Source: Rhizophlyctis rosea (lineage: Eukaryota; Chytridiomycota; Chytridiomycetes; Rhizophlyctidales; Rhizophlyctidaceae). From it: a stretch of 64,000 bases of DNA. Below are positions 44,692-56,441 of the stretch, in pieces (positions within the stretch are counted from its first letter, which is position 1; every line of letters starts with the position of its first letter). The stretch is taken from contig JADGJC010000074.1 in NCBI GenBank assembly GCA_027596075.1, forward strand, positions 3,792 through 67,791, in the 5' to 3' direction. Both the position numbers and the translations under genes were made by a program. The notes below the pieces were generated by a model. The model was given only the letters and a program-made list of their open reading frames with translations, was not told the origin of the DNA and made no database searches.

Positions 44692-45430
44692 GTCGAGCAT
44701 CACTTGATGTAGGACGCACGATCAACAATATGAGATCGTGCTGTACGGAAACGATTGCAGATAGAATTGCCAATGGCCATTCCTACTTGGTTCTTGTCTG
44801 GACTCGGTGAAGGTTGCGATTCCAACAAGCACTATAATAACCTGAAGAACACATTGCGTAGTAAGAACTGCAATTAAAATCGCCAATGGCCATGTTTGGT
44901 TCTCGCCTGGACATGGCGAAAATTATGCATCCAAAAAACGCAATGGTGGGTTGCTTGTACCAGCAAGATGCATGCTGATATGTGTATGCCGTCCCGTATG
45001 CGCAGTAACAGTGTAGAGACCCAGATCACTACCAGAGGATTGATGTAAAGTTCGTACGCCCACACTGTCCGCACCACTCTCAATTGCTCATGCCCACCCG
45101 ATACACCCGACGTCATCAGCACCCTCCTCTGTCCTCAAATAGTTGAAACTCCACCCGTGAACTGGCCCGCAGTATCCAACCGAATCCACCAGGAGGCCAA
45201 CAAGTGTTCAAAGACTTGTAATCTCCCCACGCTTCTTCCTTGCGACCATGATTTCCCTCTTCCCAATTCAATAAAAAAGCAGTTGTCGGTCACAACGAGT
45301 TTATTTCGCGAGGAAGGACATCCGAGAACAGTGTGTATATAGCAAACAAAAATCCCCGAAGCGGCCCTCCAAGATCACGACCCAACCCAAACATCCCCCT
45401 CCCAAGCGGACTTCGACATGATGGGTGCGC
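44692..45430. repeat. Intergenic with a diverged direct duplication
   Basis: About 80 bases at 44752-44832 are repeated in diverged form at 44868-44938. Both have a CCAATGGCCAT core followed by TTGGTTCT and CTGGAC. No coding region is seen. Confidence 0.45.
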
Positions 45431-45938
45431 TTAAAGGTTGAGCTTGGTGCGGCGCCAGTTGCGACGCTTGGCGTTGTACCTGAAAAGCGTCGGATCCCGG
45501 ATGTTAGTTCAGGGAGGACCTTGAAGATGCAGTGGTCAGTTGAAAAGTCAAATAGTTATGGAACGTACCGAATGGTGTTGTCGGTCTTCAAGCGGAACCA
45601 GTTGGGGATGGGGCGGTTCTGCTTTTGCTTCTTGCCCAAAATGCGCTTGACGCGGAAGGACTTGTTGGAGGGCTGTGGGAAGAAGTGCATCACTGGTCAG
45701 CATGTGAGCATAGCAGGGAATGCGTCGCAAGGTGACGAACTGCCGCTCCGGTCATGTCTCTCCCTCCATCAAAGTGCAAGCAATGGGTGTCTCATGCGTG
45801 GCTGTCCCAATTTCGGTGTCCCTCCACCCATCCATCCAGCAACCCATCCATCCCCCCAATCCATTCATCCGTTCCATCCAAGCGGCAGCAGTTCTCTCCA
45901 TCCTTGTCAACATAGGTCGTTCCGTATCCACTAACCAT
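45431..45938 (-). CDS. RPL39: 60S ribosomal protein eL39
   Basis: Short basic protein lining the ribosomal exit tunnel. Exon 1 is just the ATG (45938-45936), exon 2 is 45672-45569 and exon 3 is 45479-45431, giving exactly 51 residues, the universal length. The protein reads [37 protein letters not shown] and [13 protein letters not shown], matching the family throughout. An intron directly after the start codon is common in ribosomal protein genes; here it is 263 bases and includes CCATC repeats (about 45825-45860). Confidence 0.95.
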
Positions 45939-46436
45939 GTTTGTCGCTGACCGGGATGAATCTTCCGATATGGCGGTGGGGAATAGGAGCTCCTTCATGA
46001 AAGGGTTTGGTTCACTTTCACCCCAGACCGAGCGAGCTGTCCAAATTAGCTATATTTTAGCTCGCATATCTGTTTATCTAAGCCACAACCCTGGACAGGG
46101 TTCAGGTTGAACCGTTGGGCGGAGCTTGGTCTGTGGACCCCAGCTTGCCTCTCCTGCCTTTGCTCCTCACCCACCTTGCACTTCAACAGATCAACTTTCA
46201 GCAACCTTTGAAAGCAAAAGACAAGCTAGAAAGCATCTCTATCTCTATCCAATCAACCCCAGTCTACTCATTCTTGCGGTTCGCAAATGGTCTGTTATGC
46301 TTAGCTCAACCACTACAAACGTTTGTATTGACTGCTCTTTCCCAAGGCGTCCATAGCTCCAGGAGCCAAAAAAGTAAAAATTGAAGTTCTCCGTATAGAA
46401 AGATGTCACACAATCTGACTCGTACTCTGTAGATAG
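45939..46436. promoter_or_regulatory. Divergent region with unresolved first exon of GID8
   Basis: Holds the promoter of eL39 and, most likely, the 5' exon of the GID8 gene. A donor at 46373 (after AGCCAAAAAA) fits the acceptor at 46436 in frame, but I could not place the start codon. Confidence 0.4.
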
Positions 46437-47362
46437 TCTCAAAGGAGGAGTGGGAGAAGCGGCTCGCAGAAGTTCAAGTGAACAAAAGGTGTCCTTATAG
46501 GTGTTCTCAACCCTCCACCTCTGAACGCGTCATAAACTTACCTAATTCAGAGACCTCAACCGGCTAATAATGAACTACCTGGTGATTGAAGGCTATAAGG
46601 ATGCAGCAGAAAAGCTCAGTGAGGAAGCAGGAATCCCACCAACGGTTGATTTGACGTCCATTGAAGATCGTATGAATATTCGAAATTCGGTCGAGGCGGG
46701 AGATATTGAAGACGCAATCGAGCGAGTAAATGATCTGGATCCAGAGGTGAGACGGATCGCACTTCCCAATTCAATTGGTGCTGTTGAGTACGAAATATGA
46801 ACTGTGAATTGCAAGTAGATCCTTGACATGAATCCACGATTGTATTTCCACTTACACCAACAAAAACTGATTGAATTCATTCGGAACGGGCGGATTGGTG
46901 ATGCAATTGCATTCGCACAGGAAGAGCTCGCCCCTCGAGGAGAAGAGAATGTAGGTCCTATATAATGGAACATTGCCAGTACTTCATCTCATGGACGGTC
47001 GCGCTTAACAGCCAGAATTTCTGGAGGAGCTCGAAAGAACCATGGCATTGCTAGCGTTTGAAGACACATCCAAATCACCAGTGGGAGACTTGCTAGAGCA
47101 TGCACAACGGCAAAAGACTGCGAGCGAATTGAACGCCGCGATCCTTACTGCACAGTGTCAGGAAAAGGATCCAAAACTTCCTTCAATGTTGCTGATGTTG
47201 ATGTGGGCTCAGGTGAGTATCACATCGTGCACGAGAAAGCCCGCTGGTATTTACTTTAACCCATTGCAACAGAATCAACTGGACGATCGTTTAGTATATC
47301 CCAAACTTTCAAATCTGGTAACAGCGCAATTGGAGGATGTGCCGATGTCACTTGCAACATAA
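46437..47362 (+). CDS. GID8: GID8 subunit of the GID/CTLH ubiquitin ligase (5' end unresolved)
   Basis: Scaffold subunit of the GID (CTLH) E3 ligase that removes gluconeogenic enzymes when glucose returns. Supported exons: 46437-46488, 46551-46746, 46819-46950, 47012-47212, 47273-47362. The product has the N-terminal SKEEWEKRLAEVQVNK, then a LisH motif (RDLNRLIMNYLVIEGYKDAA), CTLH (EDRMNIRNSVEAGDIEDAI and ILDMNPRLYFHLHQQKLIEF) and CRA (ELERTMALLAFED, then LLEHAQRQKTASELNAAIL). Only the first few residues, on an upstream exon, are missing. Splicing keeps the frame at every junction. Confidence 0.9.
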
Positions 47363-47753
47363 ATTTCCTTATGTATACCTTGCACGTTGCTTGCATTGCT
47401 ACGTACGACGGCACAGCTAGACGCAGCGGTGAACGCAATCGTTGATCCCCTGTCATCTGCCCCTATGTGGATCCTGTACAAGAAGCCTGTTTGCAATGGT
47501 GATGAAGGCTTATGTGCAACAGACGAGAGACAGGATGCAGCTAAACAACACTCTGAATGCAAAAATGCAACAACTCACAGTTGATGTTCCAAGTACTCCA
47601 CGACCAAAGTTGAACAAATAGCCCTGAGAGATCCGCACATCATTGAATGTTTTGAAAATATCATAGCTTTGACCAATCATTTCATCCCATCTCGTTACTT
47701 ACAAAATACATCACTACAAAACGCTTGCTACCTAACTACAATCAAGCTAATCA
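47363..47753. other. Intergenic, convergent 3' ends
   Basis: A short frame ending near 47623 (QQTRDRMQLNNTLNAK, then PSTPRPKLNK) looks protein-like but has no start or splice partner. It may be an alternative GID8 end or a remnant. Confidence 0.3.
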
Positions 47754-50700
47754 TCAGATGGTAGGCATCCGCCTGACAACCCCGCCACCCCCGCTCTTTC
47801 CATGAGCCTTCTTCAACATATCCAATAGAACATCCGCCGGCACGCCACCCAACGTCCATCTCGTCGGCCTCCTCTTGAGTTCCTCATCAGTTTTGATGGG
47901 AGACGACAGATCAACTAAAAGCTCGCTATCTACCAAAGGCCCTGAGGCCGTGGACGTCGAAGTAGAAGTCGAGATTGGAGGTGGCGGTGTTGTCTGCGTT
48001 CCCCTACTGGGCGACATGGACCGATTCCTATCCGGCGGCTCACTGCCCTTCTCCGCCTTCCTGCCCGGTGAATCCTCCGCCGTTCCGGTTGAAGTTGTTG
48101 CTGTAACCGGCGCCTGCACGATGTTGTTGAGTTTCGCCAAGAAGTCCGGCGTAAGTTTGACTTGCTCGTCCCTAATGATAATCCCATTTTCCTTCGCCAA
48201 CTGCCTTGCAACTTCCTTGATCTTTTGCGGAATGCTGGTAACAATACCCCGCAACTGTCTAACCGTGTACCCCTCAAATGTAAGCCTAAGACTCTCTCCC
48301 ATCCGCCGCATCTCCACAATGGTATCGAGCAACTGTTGGAACGTTCCCTTCAAGATGGCGTCAATAGCCACGAGCTTGTTGAAGATGAGTTCGAATTGGG
48401 CCGAATCGGAGTGTTCGTACTTGAGTTTTCGCACAGTCCACTCTTCGTGATTTTTGCGGTCTTCTAGTGATGCTGTATTCGAAGGTGGCTCTGGCTCATC
48501 GAATGGCGGGATTTTAGGTGGGAAGCGTGGACCTTGCACAAGGGCGATTTCGTCGAGGACGTGTTTCTTGTGGTGCTCGTCGAAGCGATACATATGCACT
48601 CGTGTCATGAGCTTGTCCTCCGCGTAGTCAGCCGCCAGCTCCGCTTCCGTAGTATCGCGCAACTCAATACCGTTCGTCCATTCTTTGCCGGGAAACACGA
48701 TAACCGGTTGACGACCCTTCGGTCCAGGCGCATCCAAGGTATCCGTTGCTCTGAACCCAAAGAACCATCCCCGACGTACTAAAGTGAAGATGAACCCCCT
48801 GGCGGTGTTGGTGGCGCTTTTGCACTTTTCACTCAATTCCTCCACATTACCACCAGGTGCCTCCATGTACCCCAACATCTCAATGAATAGATCACTCCGA
48901 TCCTGCTCTAATTGTGCCGCCGCCTGTTCTGCACTCTTTTCAGCGTTGGCCTTCTCTAATGCTGGATCTTTCTTCGGCTCGGGCGCTTTGACCTTACGCA
49001 GCTTCTTGCGGCGATTCGGGTCACGTAGTTCCATAAGGAATTTAGCTTGCAGATCCATCCCTTCCTCGGCAGCAGGTGCAGCCTCAGCACCTGGAGGCGG
49101 AGGAGGCGGTGGTGGACCTCCTGGTGGAGGCGGTGGAGGAGGAGGACCGCCAAATGGAGGGGGAGGAGGAGGGGGTGGAGGGCCACCCGGACCGCCAAAT
49201 GGTGGTGGCGGANNNNNNNNNNCCCGGCCCCTGGGGTGGTGGGGGGGGGGGGTGGGGGTGGGGTTTGACCTGCCCCTAACTTGGGGGGCGGGGGGGTTGG
49301 AGGAGGGGGAGGTGGTCCGCCTGCATTTCCGAACATCGGCGGGGGCGGCGGGGGAGGAGGAGGTGGAGGTGGTCCATTACCAAACATTGGTGGTGGTGGT
49401 GGCGGGGGAGGCGGGGGTCCGCCAGATCCTGCTGAAGGAGGTGGGGGCGGAGGGGGAGGTGCAGGAGGCGATTCGATGACTGTCGGCGGTGGTGGGGGAG
49501 GAGGTGGTGTTGGAGGCGCTGCACTGGCTTTGGGTGCTGGCGGTGACGGAGGGGCTTCTGGAACCGACGGCGCCGTCAACGGCACAGAACGAGCAAGAAC
49601 ATCAATTGGAGATTGCGGTGCCGCTTCCTCGGTTGGGACTGGCGGAGTGGGCAGAGGTGTCGCAGGAGTCAGAGCAATGGGGGACGATTTGGTTGAGACT
49701 GCATCGAGCACATTAGGCTCGGATGGAGGAGTGATTGGTTCCGCCGCCCTGCTTGTAGTTGGAATTTCGGACCCTGCTTCTGCAATGGAGGAGTGAATAT
49801 GATGCTTCAAAGCAGAGGAAACATGGCACATATCAATCCTACCATCTGGCGTATCTGCAGTGTCACTTCTCGTCGATGAAGTTGGAGACAACGATTCTGC
49901 CGAACTTTCTCCCCGTTTTGACACTGGTCTTCTCAATCGGCCCAACTTCGCTGTGCGATCCACAGCGCTCGGCCTGGCGCTTCCGCTAAGTCCAGCGCTA
50001 CTAGCGGTTCGTGTAGCGCTTGGGGTGGCCCTTGCACTAGCACTTCCGCTTACTGTTGCCCGAGACGCAACCCCGGTTGAAGGTGATGTTTCATTTGACT
50101 CCAAAGCTCCTGATGAAGTTGTGCCTTGCTCCTTTCCCACACGATTTCTGCGCACCCTACCCGCCCTCAAACTATCCGTCATGCTGTCCAATCCAGACGA
50201 AGCTAGACCGCTATTGGCAGCCGACTGGGAACGAGCCGCACTTCGTTCCTCTGCTGTTTGCGCAGTCAATACCTGATGATTTTGATGTGATTAGTCTTTC
50301 ATGCAAGGACTGTTGTTTCGATGTAGGAGATACATACATGATCCTTCCGGTGAACTTTGGAGCAAGTGTCATAGAGCGACACAGGTGTACCCTCCAATGT
50401 CTTCGCACTAACGAGCTTAAATTCGCCCGGAGCTCTCGCACGTGACGCCGCCTCAAGCAACTGCGACACATTATTCGTTGAAGGTACTGACACTACAATG
50501 GACCCCGTTGCCGTTACAACTGTAAATTCGAGTGTCGTGACAGCCGTTCGCAGTGGTGAAGGCGGCGGCGAAGTAAGCCGTGCTCTAGAAGGGGAACGAG
50601 AATTGGGAGGTGGGGAAGCCAGTCGTGAGGTTGGAGAACGAGCGCTGGAAGGCGAACGGCCTCCCGAAGGGGGCGGAGAAGTTAAACGGGATGAGGATGG

Positions 50701-50787
50701 AGAACGAGTCGTGGAACGCTCTGTTCGTGCTGGTGACCGAGACGCCGCTCGAGAAGACGGACGTGGAGGGTTCGTTCTTGACGACAT
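47754..50787 (-). CDS. Large polyproline protein with WH2-like motif (possible actin regulator)
   Basis: Exon 1 (50787-50338) encodes a Ser/Pro/Arg-rich start and a small beta-rich region (LEFTVVTATGSIVVSVPS...YDTCSKVHRKDH) that could be ubiquitin- or PH-like. Exon 2 begins at 50272 and runs to 47754, but crosses the 10-N gap. Before the gap are Ser/Thr-rich sequence and a formin- or verprolin-like proline region (runs of 7-12 Pro broken by MFGNG, AGG, SAGSGG). After it come more FGGPPPP repeats, then LQAKFLMELRDPNRRKKLRKV, which has the spacing of a WH2 actin-binding motif. A C-terminal helical domain follows (RRGWFFGFRATD, FELIFNKLVAIDAILKGTFQ). A role in actin assembly is inferred from Pro repeats plus the WH2-like motif. 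The full length is unknown because of the gap, roughly 990 residues. Confidence 0.55.
49213..49222. other. Assembly gap (10 N)
   Basis: The gap sits in the polyproline-coding, G-rich region. The reading frame before and after it does not match if the gap is taken as exactly ten bases, so the true length is unknown. Confidence 0.95.
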
Positions 50788-51637
50788 ATTGACGACACTG
50801 TCAACGACTCAGTCTCAAAAACCGCTTGAATTTTGTCGTAGCAGTAAGCGCAGCCGACAATTGCTATGTTAGTAAATAAGAAATAAAGTTATGGGGTCCT
50901 TGCGAGCAAAGTGAAAAGTGTGGGAACAAGCGATGGCCTCCCGTCCGCGCTCACGCAGCGACATACACCCTTGGGAGCTGGCAACCTCAACCTTGTAGAT
51001 GACGGGAATTGTGATGAAGGTGGGGGAATAGTTGCTTGTGTTCGTTTATCATTCCTTCCAAACGACGTTCTCATGTGGAGGGCCGGGTGGCCGCTGGCTC
51101 AGCATTGTGACCCAAAGTGGCGCAGCGGCCGCGTGTGTGGGTTCAAAATATTCAGATGTGCTATTATTAGTACCACCGCATTATATGTCAATGGAAAAAT
51201 TGTATGTATTAACGTCGGTAAATTAACCTATTTTGACACCCCTACACATTTGGATGGATGAATACACATGAATAATGACGAAGGAGCATTAAGTCAGGCA
51301 CCCTTGTTCCTTTGTGGTCAGCCATCATGACTATGTTCACAACCGGTGCCATGGGGTTGTGTGTTCATCTTCTCCTTCTCCCGATTAGATATGTTTCTTA
51401 ACATTACAACTGTTGACCCTACCTAAGGCTATGGTGGTTCCTCCATCCCAATGTCGGGTGCTTCCTTCAAATCTGACATCATCGGCGGGTCACGCAGAGC
51501 TGCTTTGGGTGGTGACGTGCAAGAAAATTTTGTAGCTTCTACTGAGTCTAAATTCGTACTATCGACATATCCTACATGCGGAGTGTGCGGCATCTGGCGT
51601 ACCAAAGTTCACAATTGTGTGACATTCGCGAGGTCCA
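50788..51637. other. Intergenic
   Basis: 850 bases between two minus-strand genes. No gene or repeat is recognised. Confidence 0.3.
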
Positions 51638-52142
51638 TCATGGCTCGTCGTCAAAAGACAGCAAGGTTTTGTTTTTGATCTTCTTAGTGTTGGCCAGAGC
51701 CTCCTTCCTCTTCTCCTCCGTTTTCCGTTTCTTCTCAGCATTTGCGCCTTCGGATTTATAAACTTTTGATTTTGATTTGGAGGTGCCAAAAACGACCTTC
51801 CCATCTGTAGACCCCTTCTCGTCGGGGCCAGACTCAGCCTTCCGTTTTGTGGTCGATCCATCTGGAAGACGAGACTTATTTTGTGTGTGCGAAACTTCAC
51901 CGGTACATGTCTACATACCATAATTTTTGCCCAGAAACGTCTCGACCTCAAAGTATGTTATTCCCTTATCCACTTCGAACTGTGGCCTTTCGTCGTCAAG
52001 TCCCGGAGCGTCGGGACCCTCGTCAGCGTCCCCGTCGTCTTTTGCAAACTTGTCTCCCATTGTAGGTCCTTTGGTTTTATTTGCTTCTCCTTGCAGAACT
52101 TTCAAGAAGTTGGGTGTGTCAGCTGCGAAGCTGAGACCTTGT
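51638..52142 (-). CDS. DUF4604 (KIAA1143-like) protein, first exon unresolved
   Basis: Conserved small eukaryotic protein of unknown function. Two exons are clear: 52142-51919 and 51861-51638 (donor GTATGT, acceptor CCAG). The first begins GLSFAADTPNFLKVLQGE, the conserved N-terminal DUF4604 motif, and continues with acidic DDGDADEGPDAPGLDDERPQ. The second is Lys-rich and ends KKIKNKTLLSFDDEP, the family's conserved C-terminal LLSFD motif. The acceptor before 52142 is good, but the short upstream exon with the ATG could not be fixed; an ATG around 52238 (SQKNLSY) is near but out of phase. Confidence 0.75.
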
Positions 52143-52705
52143 CTGTTGAAGGTTAAGCATTCAGTCCAGGGCCATTTTATGCGAGACGGTGCCACTAAAA
52201 TACATGCCGTGCATTGTAGGATAAATTCTTCTGAGACATTGCTCGCCGCGTTTGTTACTTCGAATGTTGTTATGATATCTTAGATTGTGATTCGGAAAAC
52301 CTCACATCTACCCAGTTGCATGTTCAAAAGTTCGAAACCATTTCGAATTTTGAGTGCAGCAGAAGTTCGAAATTCGGGGCCAAACCCCCGAATTCGGCTC
52401 CAACCAGCAAAGCCTCCTGCCACCTCGCCCGACGTCATCCGGATCTGGACCTCCTCTTTGGTCAAAAATAACCCGCCCCTCCTGAACCCAGGCTCCAATC
52501 CTTGATGTTTTTCAGTTTTTCAACACCGGCTAACAAGTATTTGCTATCACGTACCCGCACCTCGAAGGTTTGTCAAGTATTTCCCATTATCCACGTGAAT
52601 ATCAATTTTGTAACTGGTTCTGTAACAGTGTTTGCAAGGCCAACTGTCTGCTCAAGTCCTTTTTTTGAGCATCACTTCTAAACATTCCAGTTGTCTGCGT
52701 CAACT
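52143..52705. promoter_or_regulatory. Divergent intergenic region
   Basis: Contains the likely first exon and promoter of the DUF4604 gene and the promoter of the phosphatase gene. Several TTCGAA words occur at 52330-52375. Nothing else is seen. Confidence 0.3.
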
Positions 52706-54123
52706 ATGCCACCCACGAGACTTTTTCAGTGGTTGCAGACCACTAGGACGCTTTTCCAGAGCAAGCAATATTCGGACTTGACTATCGTAATGGGTAACGA
52801 GGCTGCTGGTGAGTGGAGAACACATTCTAATGGTCAAACATTTGACGGAAAACGGAACACCACCTGAACACCAGTGCTCCAGATTTAGATTCGGTTGTAT
52901 CCTCCATAGCATACGCATACCTTTATTATGCATTATCGCAACGCAAATCAAGAACCCTCGCAGCTGCAACACCCTCCCGCCGTCCAGCTCTCCACCTTCC
53001 TTTGATAGCGATCCCGCGGTCCGAATTTCCCCTCCGAACGGAATGCACCTTTGCCCTGAAAGCAACATATCCAACAGACGATATTGCGTCAGTACTTACT
53101 TTTGCGGACGATATTGACTTGACGTCGCTAGTATCATCCTTCACAAAGGACACCGAAAACACTCTGTCTGTGATCCTGACCGATCATAATGCGCTCGCCT
53201 CCTCCCTCTCGGCATTGGACCCCTTCGTCCAGGGTATCATTGACCACCACGCAGACGCTCATTTCCATCCTTCAGCCAACCCGCGTATCGTAGAAGTATG
53301 CGGATCTTGCACGTCATTGGTTGTGGCCGAATGGATAAGTCGCATGAAAGATCTCGAAAGTAGTGATAATCCCGCTTCCTTCCTTGATCCGCCTTTCACG
53401 AAGCTTCTCTTCACCCCGATTCTCATCGACACCATCAACCTGGATCCCGCTTTCTCACGAGTAACACCAATCGATGAATCCGCCGTAACGTCCCTCATTC
53501 CCTACCTTGAACCTTCGTCATCATCCGCAACCCGGGAAACTCACCAAGAGTTCCTTACCACCCTCTTCAACCAACTACAACACGCGAAATTGAACATATC
53601 AGCGCTACCTACTCATTCGCTGTTCATTAAAGATTATAAACAGTGGGTTTTCCGGACCAATTCAGCCGGCCAGGACGTGGTGGTCGGGATAAGTAGCGTC
53701 ACCTACCCATTGCAAGGGCCGCATGGGTGGATAGCACGAGAGGATGATGAAGAGAATGGTACGGATGCTGGCAAAAGGCACATCATTGACGCTGCGAAGT
53801 CGTTCATCAAGGAACGGAGCCTCGACCTCCATCTCATCATGACAGCGTTTGACCATGGGAATGCTGCGAGCAACAGCAAAGGAAATGGCTCTGATGGGGA
53901 AGTGCAAGGCTTTCAGCGTGAGCTGGTGCTTGTTTTTGGTGAAGCTTTCCTGAGCTGTCACGCAGAACTTGCGAGGAAAGTTGCACAGGGATTAGAGGTG
54001 TCGGAGCTGGAGTTGAGGCCGTTTTGTGTTGAGCCTGGAGGCGTTTTTTATACCCAGAGGAACGGAAAATGTTCGAGGAAGCAGGTGCAGCCTATCATCC
54101 AGACCGTTATTGAGAGGCTCTGA
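52706..54123 (+). CDS. PPX1: DHH-family exopolyphosphatase (Ppx1/prune)
   Basis: Metal-dependent phosphatase that releases phosphate from polyphosphate or short phosphorylated substrates. Exons 52706-52808 and 52883-54123 give 447 residues. Motifs in order: VMGNEAADLDSVVSSIAYAY (motif I), LTDHNAL (motif II), IIDHHADAHF (DHH motif III) and LLFTPILIDTINLDPAF (motif IV), then the DHHA2 region with VVVGISSVTYPLQG and a late KCSRKQVQPII substrate-binding Arg/Lys cluster. The family's usual GNxSADLDS has Glu-Ala at the S position, a conservative change. Yeast Ppx1 and animal prune are both about this length; which substrate is used cannot be read from sequence. Confidence 0.92.
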
Positions 54124-54686
54124 AGTCTCTGCAGGATATAATACATCCAACGCCATTAAAGTTTCGGGAGGGAGCTGAGTACGACCAAGGACTTACATCG
54201 TACATCTTTTGTTAACCTTCATGTGCTAAGTCAGCGTGCTTTTGCCAGCTGAATCACAAGGGCGTCCATGTAAATCTCGCCGGATGTTTCAATAGGACTG
54301 AACTATACGCTATGCTTTGGGAAAGGGGACTCTCAACAAAAAGCGGATACCCACGTAATTACTCCATTCAATTGACCGCATCGTTCCAGGCTTACAGTTT
54401 GTAAATCGGCTTTGTACTACTTGTGGGTGCGGTAGCCGATTTGGTTACTCGGTAATCCATATTGTGAGTGCATTCACTGTTCCAGCCCATTGGCCAAGGG
54501 TGGGACGTACTGAGCTGACGTACTCAGTACGTCAACGGTAGATTCCTTAATATGAGTCATTTATATCAGCAAACAGGCGATCACATGACAGTTGTCCAAA
54601 GGTAATGAGGATGCGCAGCCGGCAGATCAACTGATATGCCTCACAGCAATCGCGTTGACGAGACGGTGTATAACTTTTGAATCCAG
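54124..54686. other. Intergenic with perfect inverted repeat
   Basis: No kinase N-lobe is found here although the following gene needs one. An 11-base perfect inverted repeat (GACGTACTGAG at 54504-54514, CTCAGTACGTC at 54523-54533, 8-base loop) lies just upstream. Confidence 0.5.
54504..54533. repeat. Perfect 11-base inverted repeat
   Basis: Arms GACGTACTGAG and CTCAGTACGTC are exact reverse complements around CTGACGTA. It could form a stable hairpin or bind a dimeric factor. Its position is about 150 bases before the truncated kinase. Confidence 0.85.
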
Positions 54687-56111
54687 CGTCATCGCATTGA
54701 GTACCTTCACAAAAAGAACTACGTTCACCGCGATATCTCACCGGAGAACTGCTTGATGGGTATCGGGAAGAAAGGGAGCCAGGTTATGCTTGTCGATTTC
54801 GGCCTTGCCAAGTTGTATTGCAGTCCGCAGACGAATCAGCACATCCCATGCATCAAGAACAAACAATTGGTGGGAACAGATCGGTACGCGAGTATCAATA
54901 CGCATGCGGGCGTCGGTGAGCATGAGCGCCCTTTGTTTTGCTTGGAGAGGAAGTTTCTAATTTGAAGATCACAGAACAATCCCGTCGTGATGATCTTGAG
55001 GTCCTCGGCCACATGCTGATGTACTTCTGTCGGGGCTCTCTCCCCTGGCAAGGTCTCAAGGCAAAAAGGATGAATTCGAAGTATGACAAGATCAAGGAAA
55101 TGAAGATGAAGACGTCGCCAGATGTTCTCTGCCGGTCAATATGGAAGCTCTCATACTCAGCAGTACGCCAAATTGACAGTATAATTCAAGGGGATTCCCT
55201 GACGAATTCGTCACGTACCTGAAATACTGTCGAAGTCTGCATTTCAACGCCAAACCCGACCATCGCTACCTCCGGGATCTTTTCCAGAAACTGTTCGTGA
55301 AGAAAGGCTACCACTACAATTACGTCTTTGACTGGAGGGTGGTGAAACAAACGGTATGTAACTTGAAAGGTCCATGTCTGCCACGTTGGCTTTATGATGT
55401 TCATTGCCTTGTAATATAGCAAGACCAGAAGCAAACGTCGTGCAACCCTTCGAAGCCGGGAAATGGTGACGAACACGCGAGGTTTGGAGTAGAGATGTCT
55501 ACTACTTTGCTCTCAGGAGTGCTCAGTCTACATTGCAACATCAGGCACCGCAATGCTGCTCTGATGAACCCCGGCGCAGGAGCAGTCACAATCAACCAAA
55601 CAGGTGCAAAAGGAAAAGAGACTTCCCTTCAGCAGCTGACGTTCCTCCAACGCAAACTCAGTCGAAGACGAACAAAAACCAGGTATGGTCACGTCCAGTA
55701 TCGCGGACATGGACGCAAGGTCTAATACGTGTGTCAATTGAGCAGCAAGAGGGCAAGGAGAAGTCGGCCAACTCCATCGACATCAACGGCAAGGACGATG
55801 ACAGGCACGCCAGGTACGAGCTGGATGTTCAGGATTTTCTCTCTTATGATATCGCTGATCAGGTTTGTGCCAGGACGGACCCCGCGACGATGAATCCCGC
55901 CAAAACGGCGATCGGAACGACCCAAGCAACCGCCGCAGGATCCCGGCGTCCCTCGGACGCGCAAACTCCATCCGGACAGACTCGGCCAACGGCGACAAAC
56001 ACGGGCGGCAACTCCGGAAAGGGCACCAAAGATCCGGCTTCGCCCGCATCGCCTTCCCCAAAACGCATCAAGACGAGCGCCGCCCCTACTGGCCGCCCAA
56101 CTGCCCAATAG
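54687..56111 (+). pseudogene. Casein kinase 1 lacking the N-lobe
   Basis: Five exons (54687-54915, 54975-55134, 55191-55353, 55420-55481, 55517-56111) join without stops to about 400 residues. They encode only the C-lobe of a CK1-type kinase and a tail: [84 protein letters not shown] and YNYVFDWRVV. The Gly-rich loop and ATP-binding Lys are absent, and no fitting exon is found upstream as far as the phosphatase gene. In the catalytic loop the usual HRDIKP(D/E)N reads HRDISPEN, losing the conserved Lys. The tail is Ser/Thr/Pro-rich and basic near its end. It is either a truncated pseudogene with unusually well kept exons, or a real pseudokinase whose start I cannot see. Confidence 0.65.
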
Positions 56112-56441
56112 TTACAATCGTAACTTCATTCATGGTGATCCGTTTGACCCTCGGAACGCCCATTTGGTGCTAATAGACACCACTGTAAATATACTTGCAT
56201 TGCATAAACCCTTGCTCAATTGTTTCGTGCGGTTTGGTATATGCCGATGGGAATGATTACAAAAGAAATGCGCAAACAAATGGCCATAGACGGAAGGAGC
56301 AAAGAATCTACAATCGTAAAGGCCGCAATGTAATTGTTCAGATAAACAACACACTTCTTGAAAGAATGTAAACGATGACATAACTTCTCTCAAAACCCAC
56401 ACAGCATTCTTGTTCATAAACAATTTCCTTATTATACTATT
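56112..56441. other. Intergenic, convergent 3' ends
   Basis: Nothing recognised. Confidence 0.3.

Noticed and set aside
52232..52240. ATG with SQKNLSY as start of the DUF4604 gene
   Set aside because: Splicing from the nearby GT to the clear acceptor before 52142 does not keep the reading frame.
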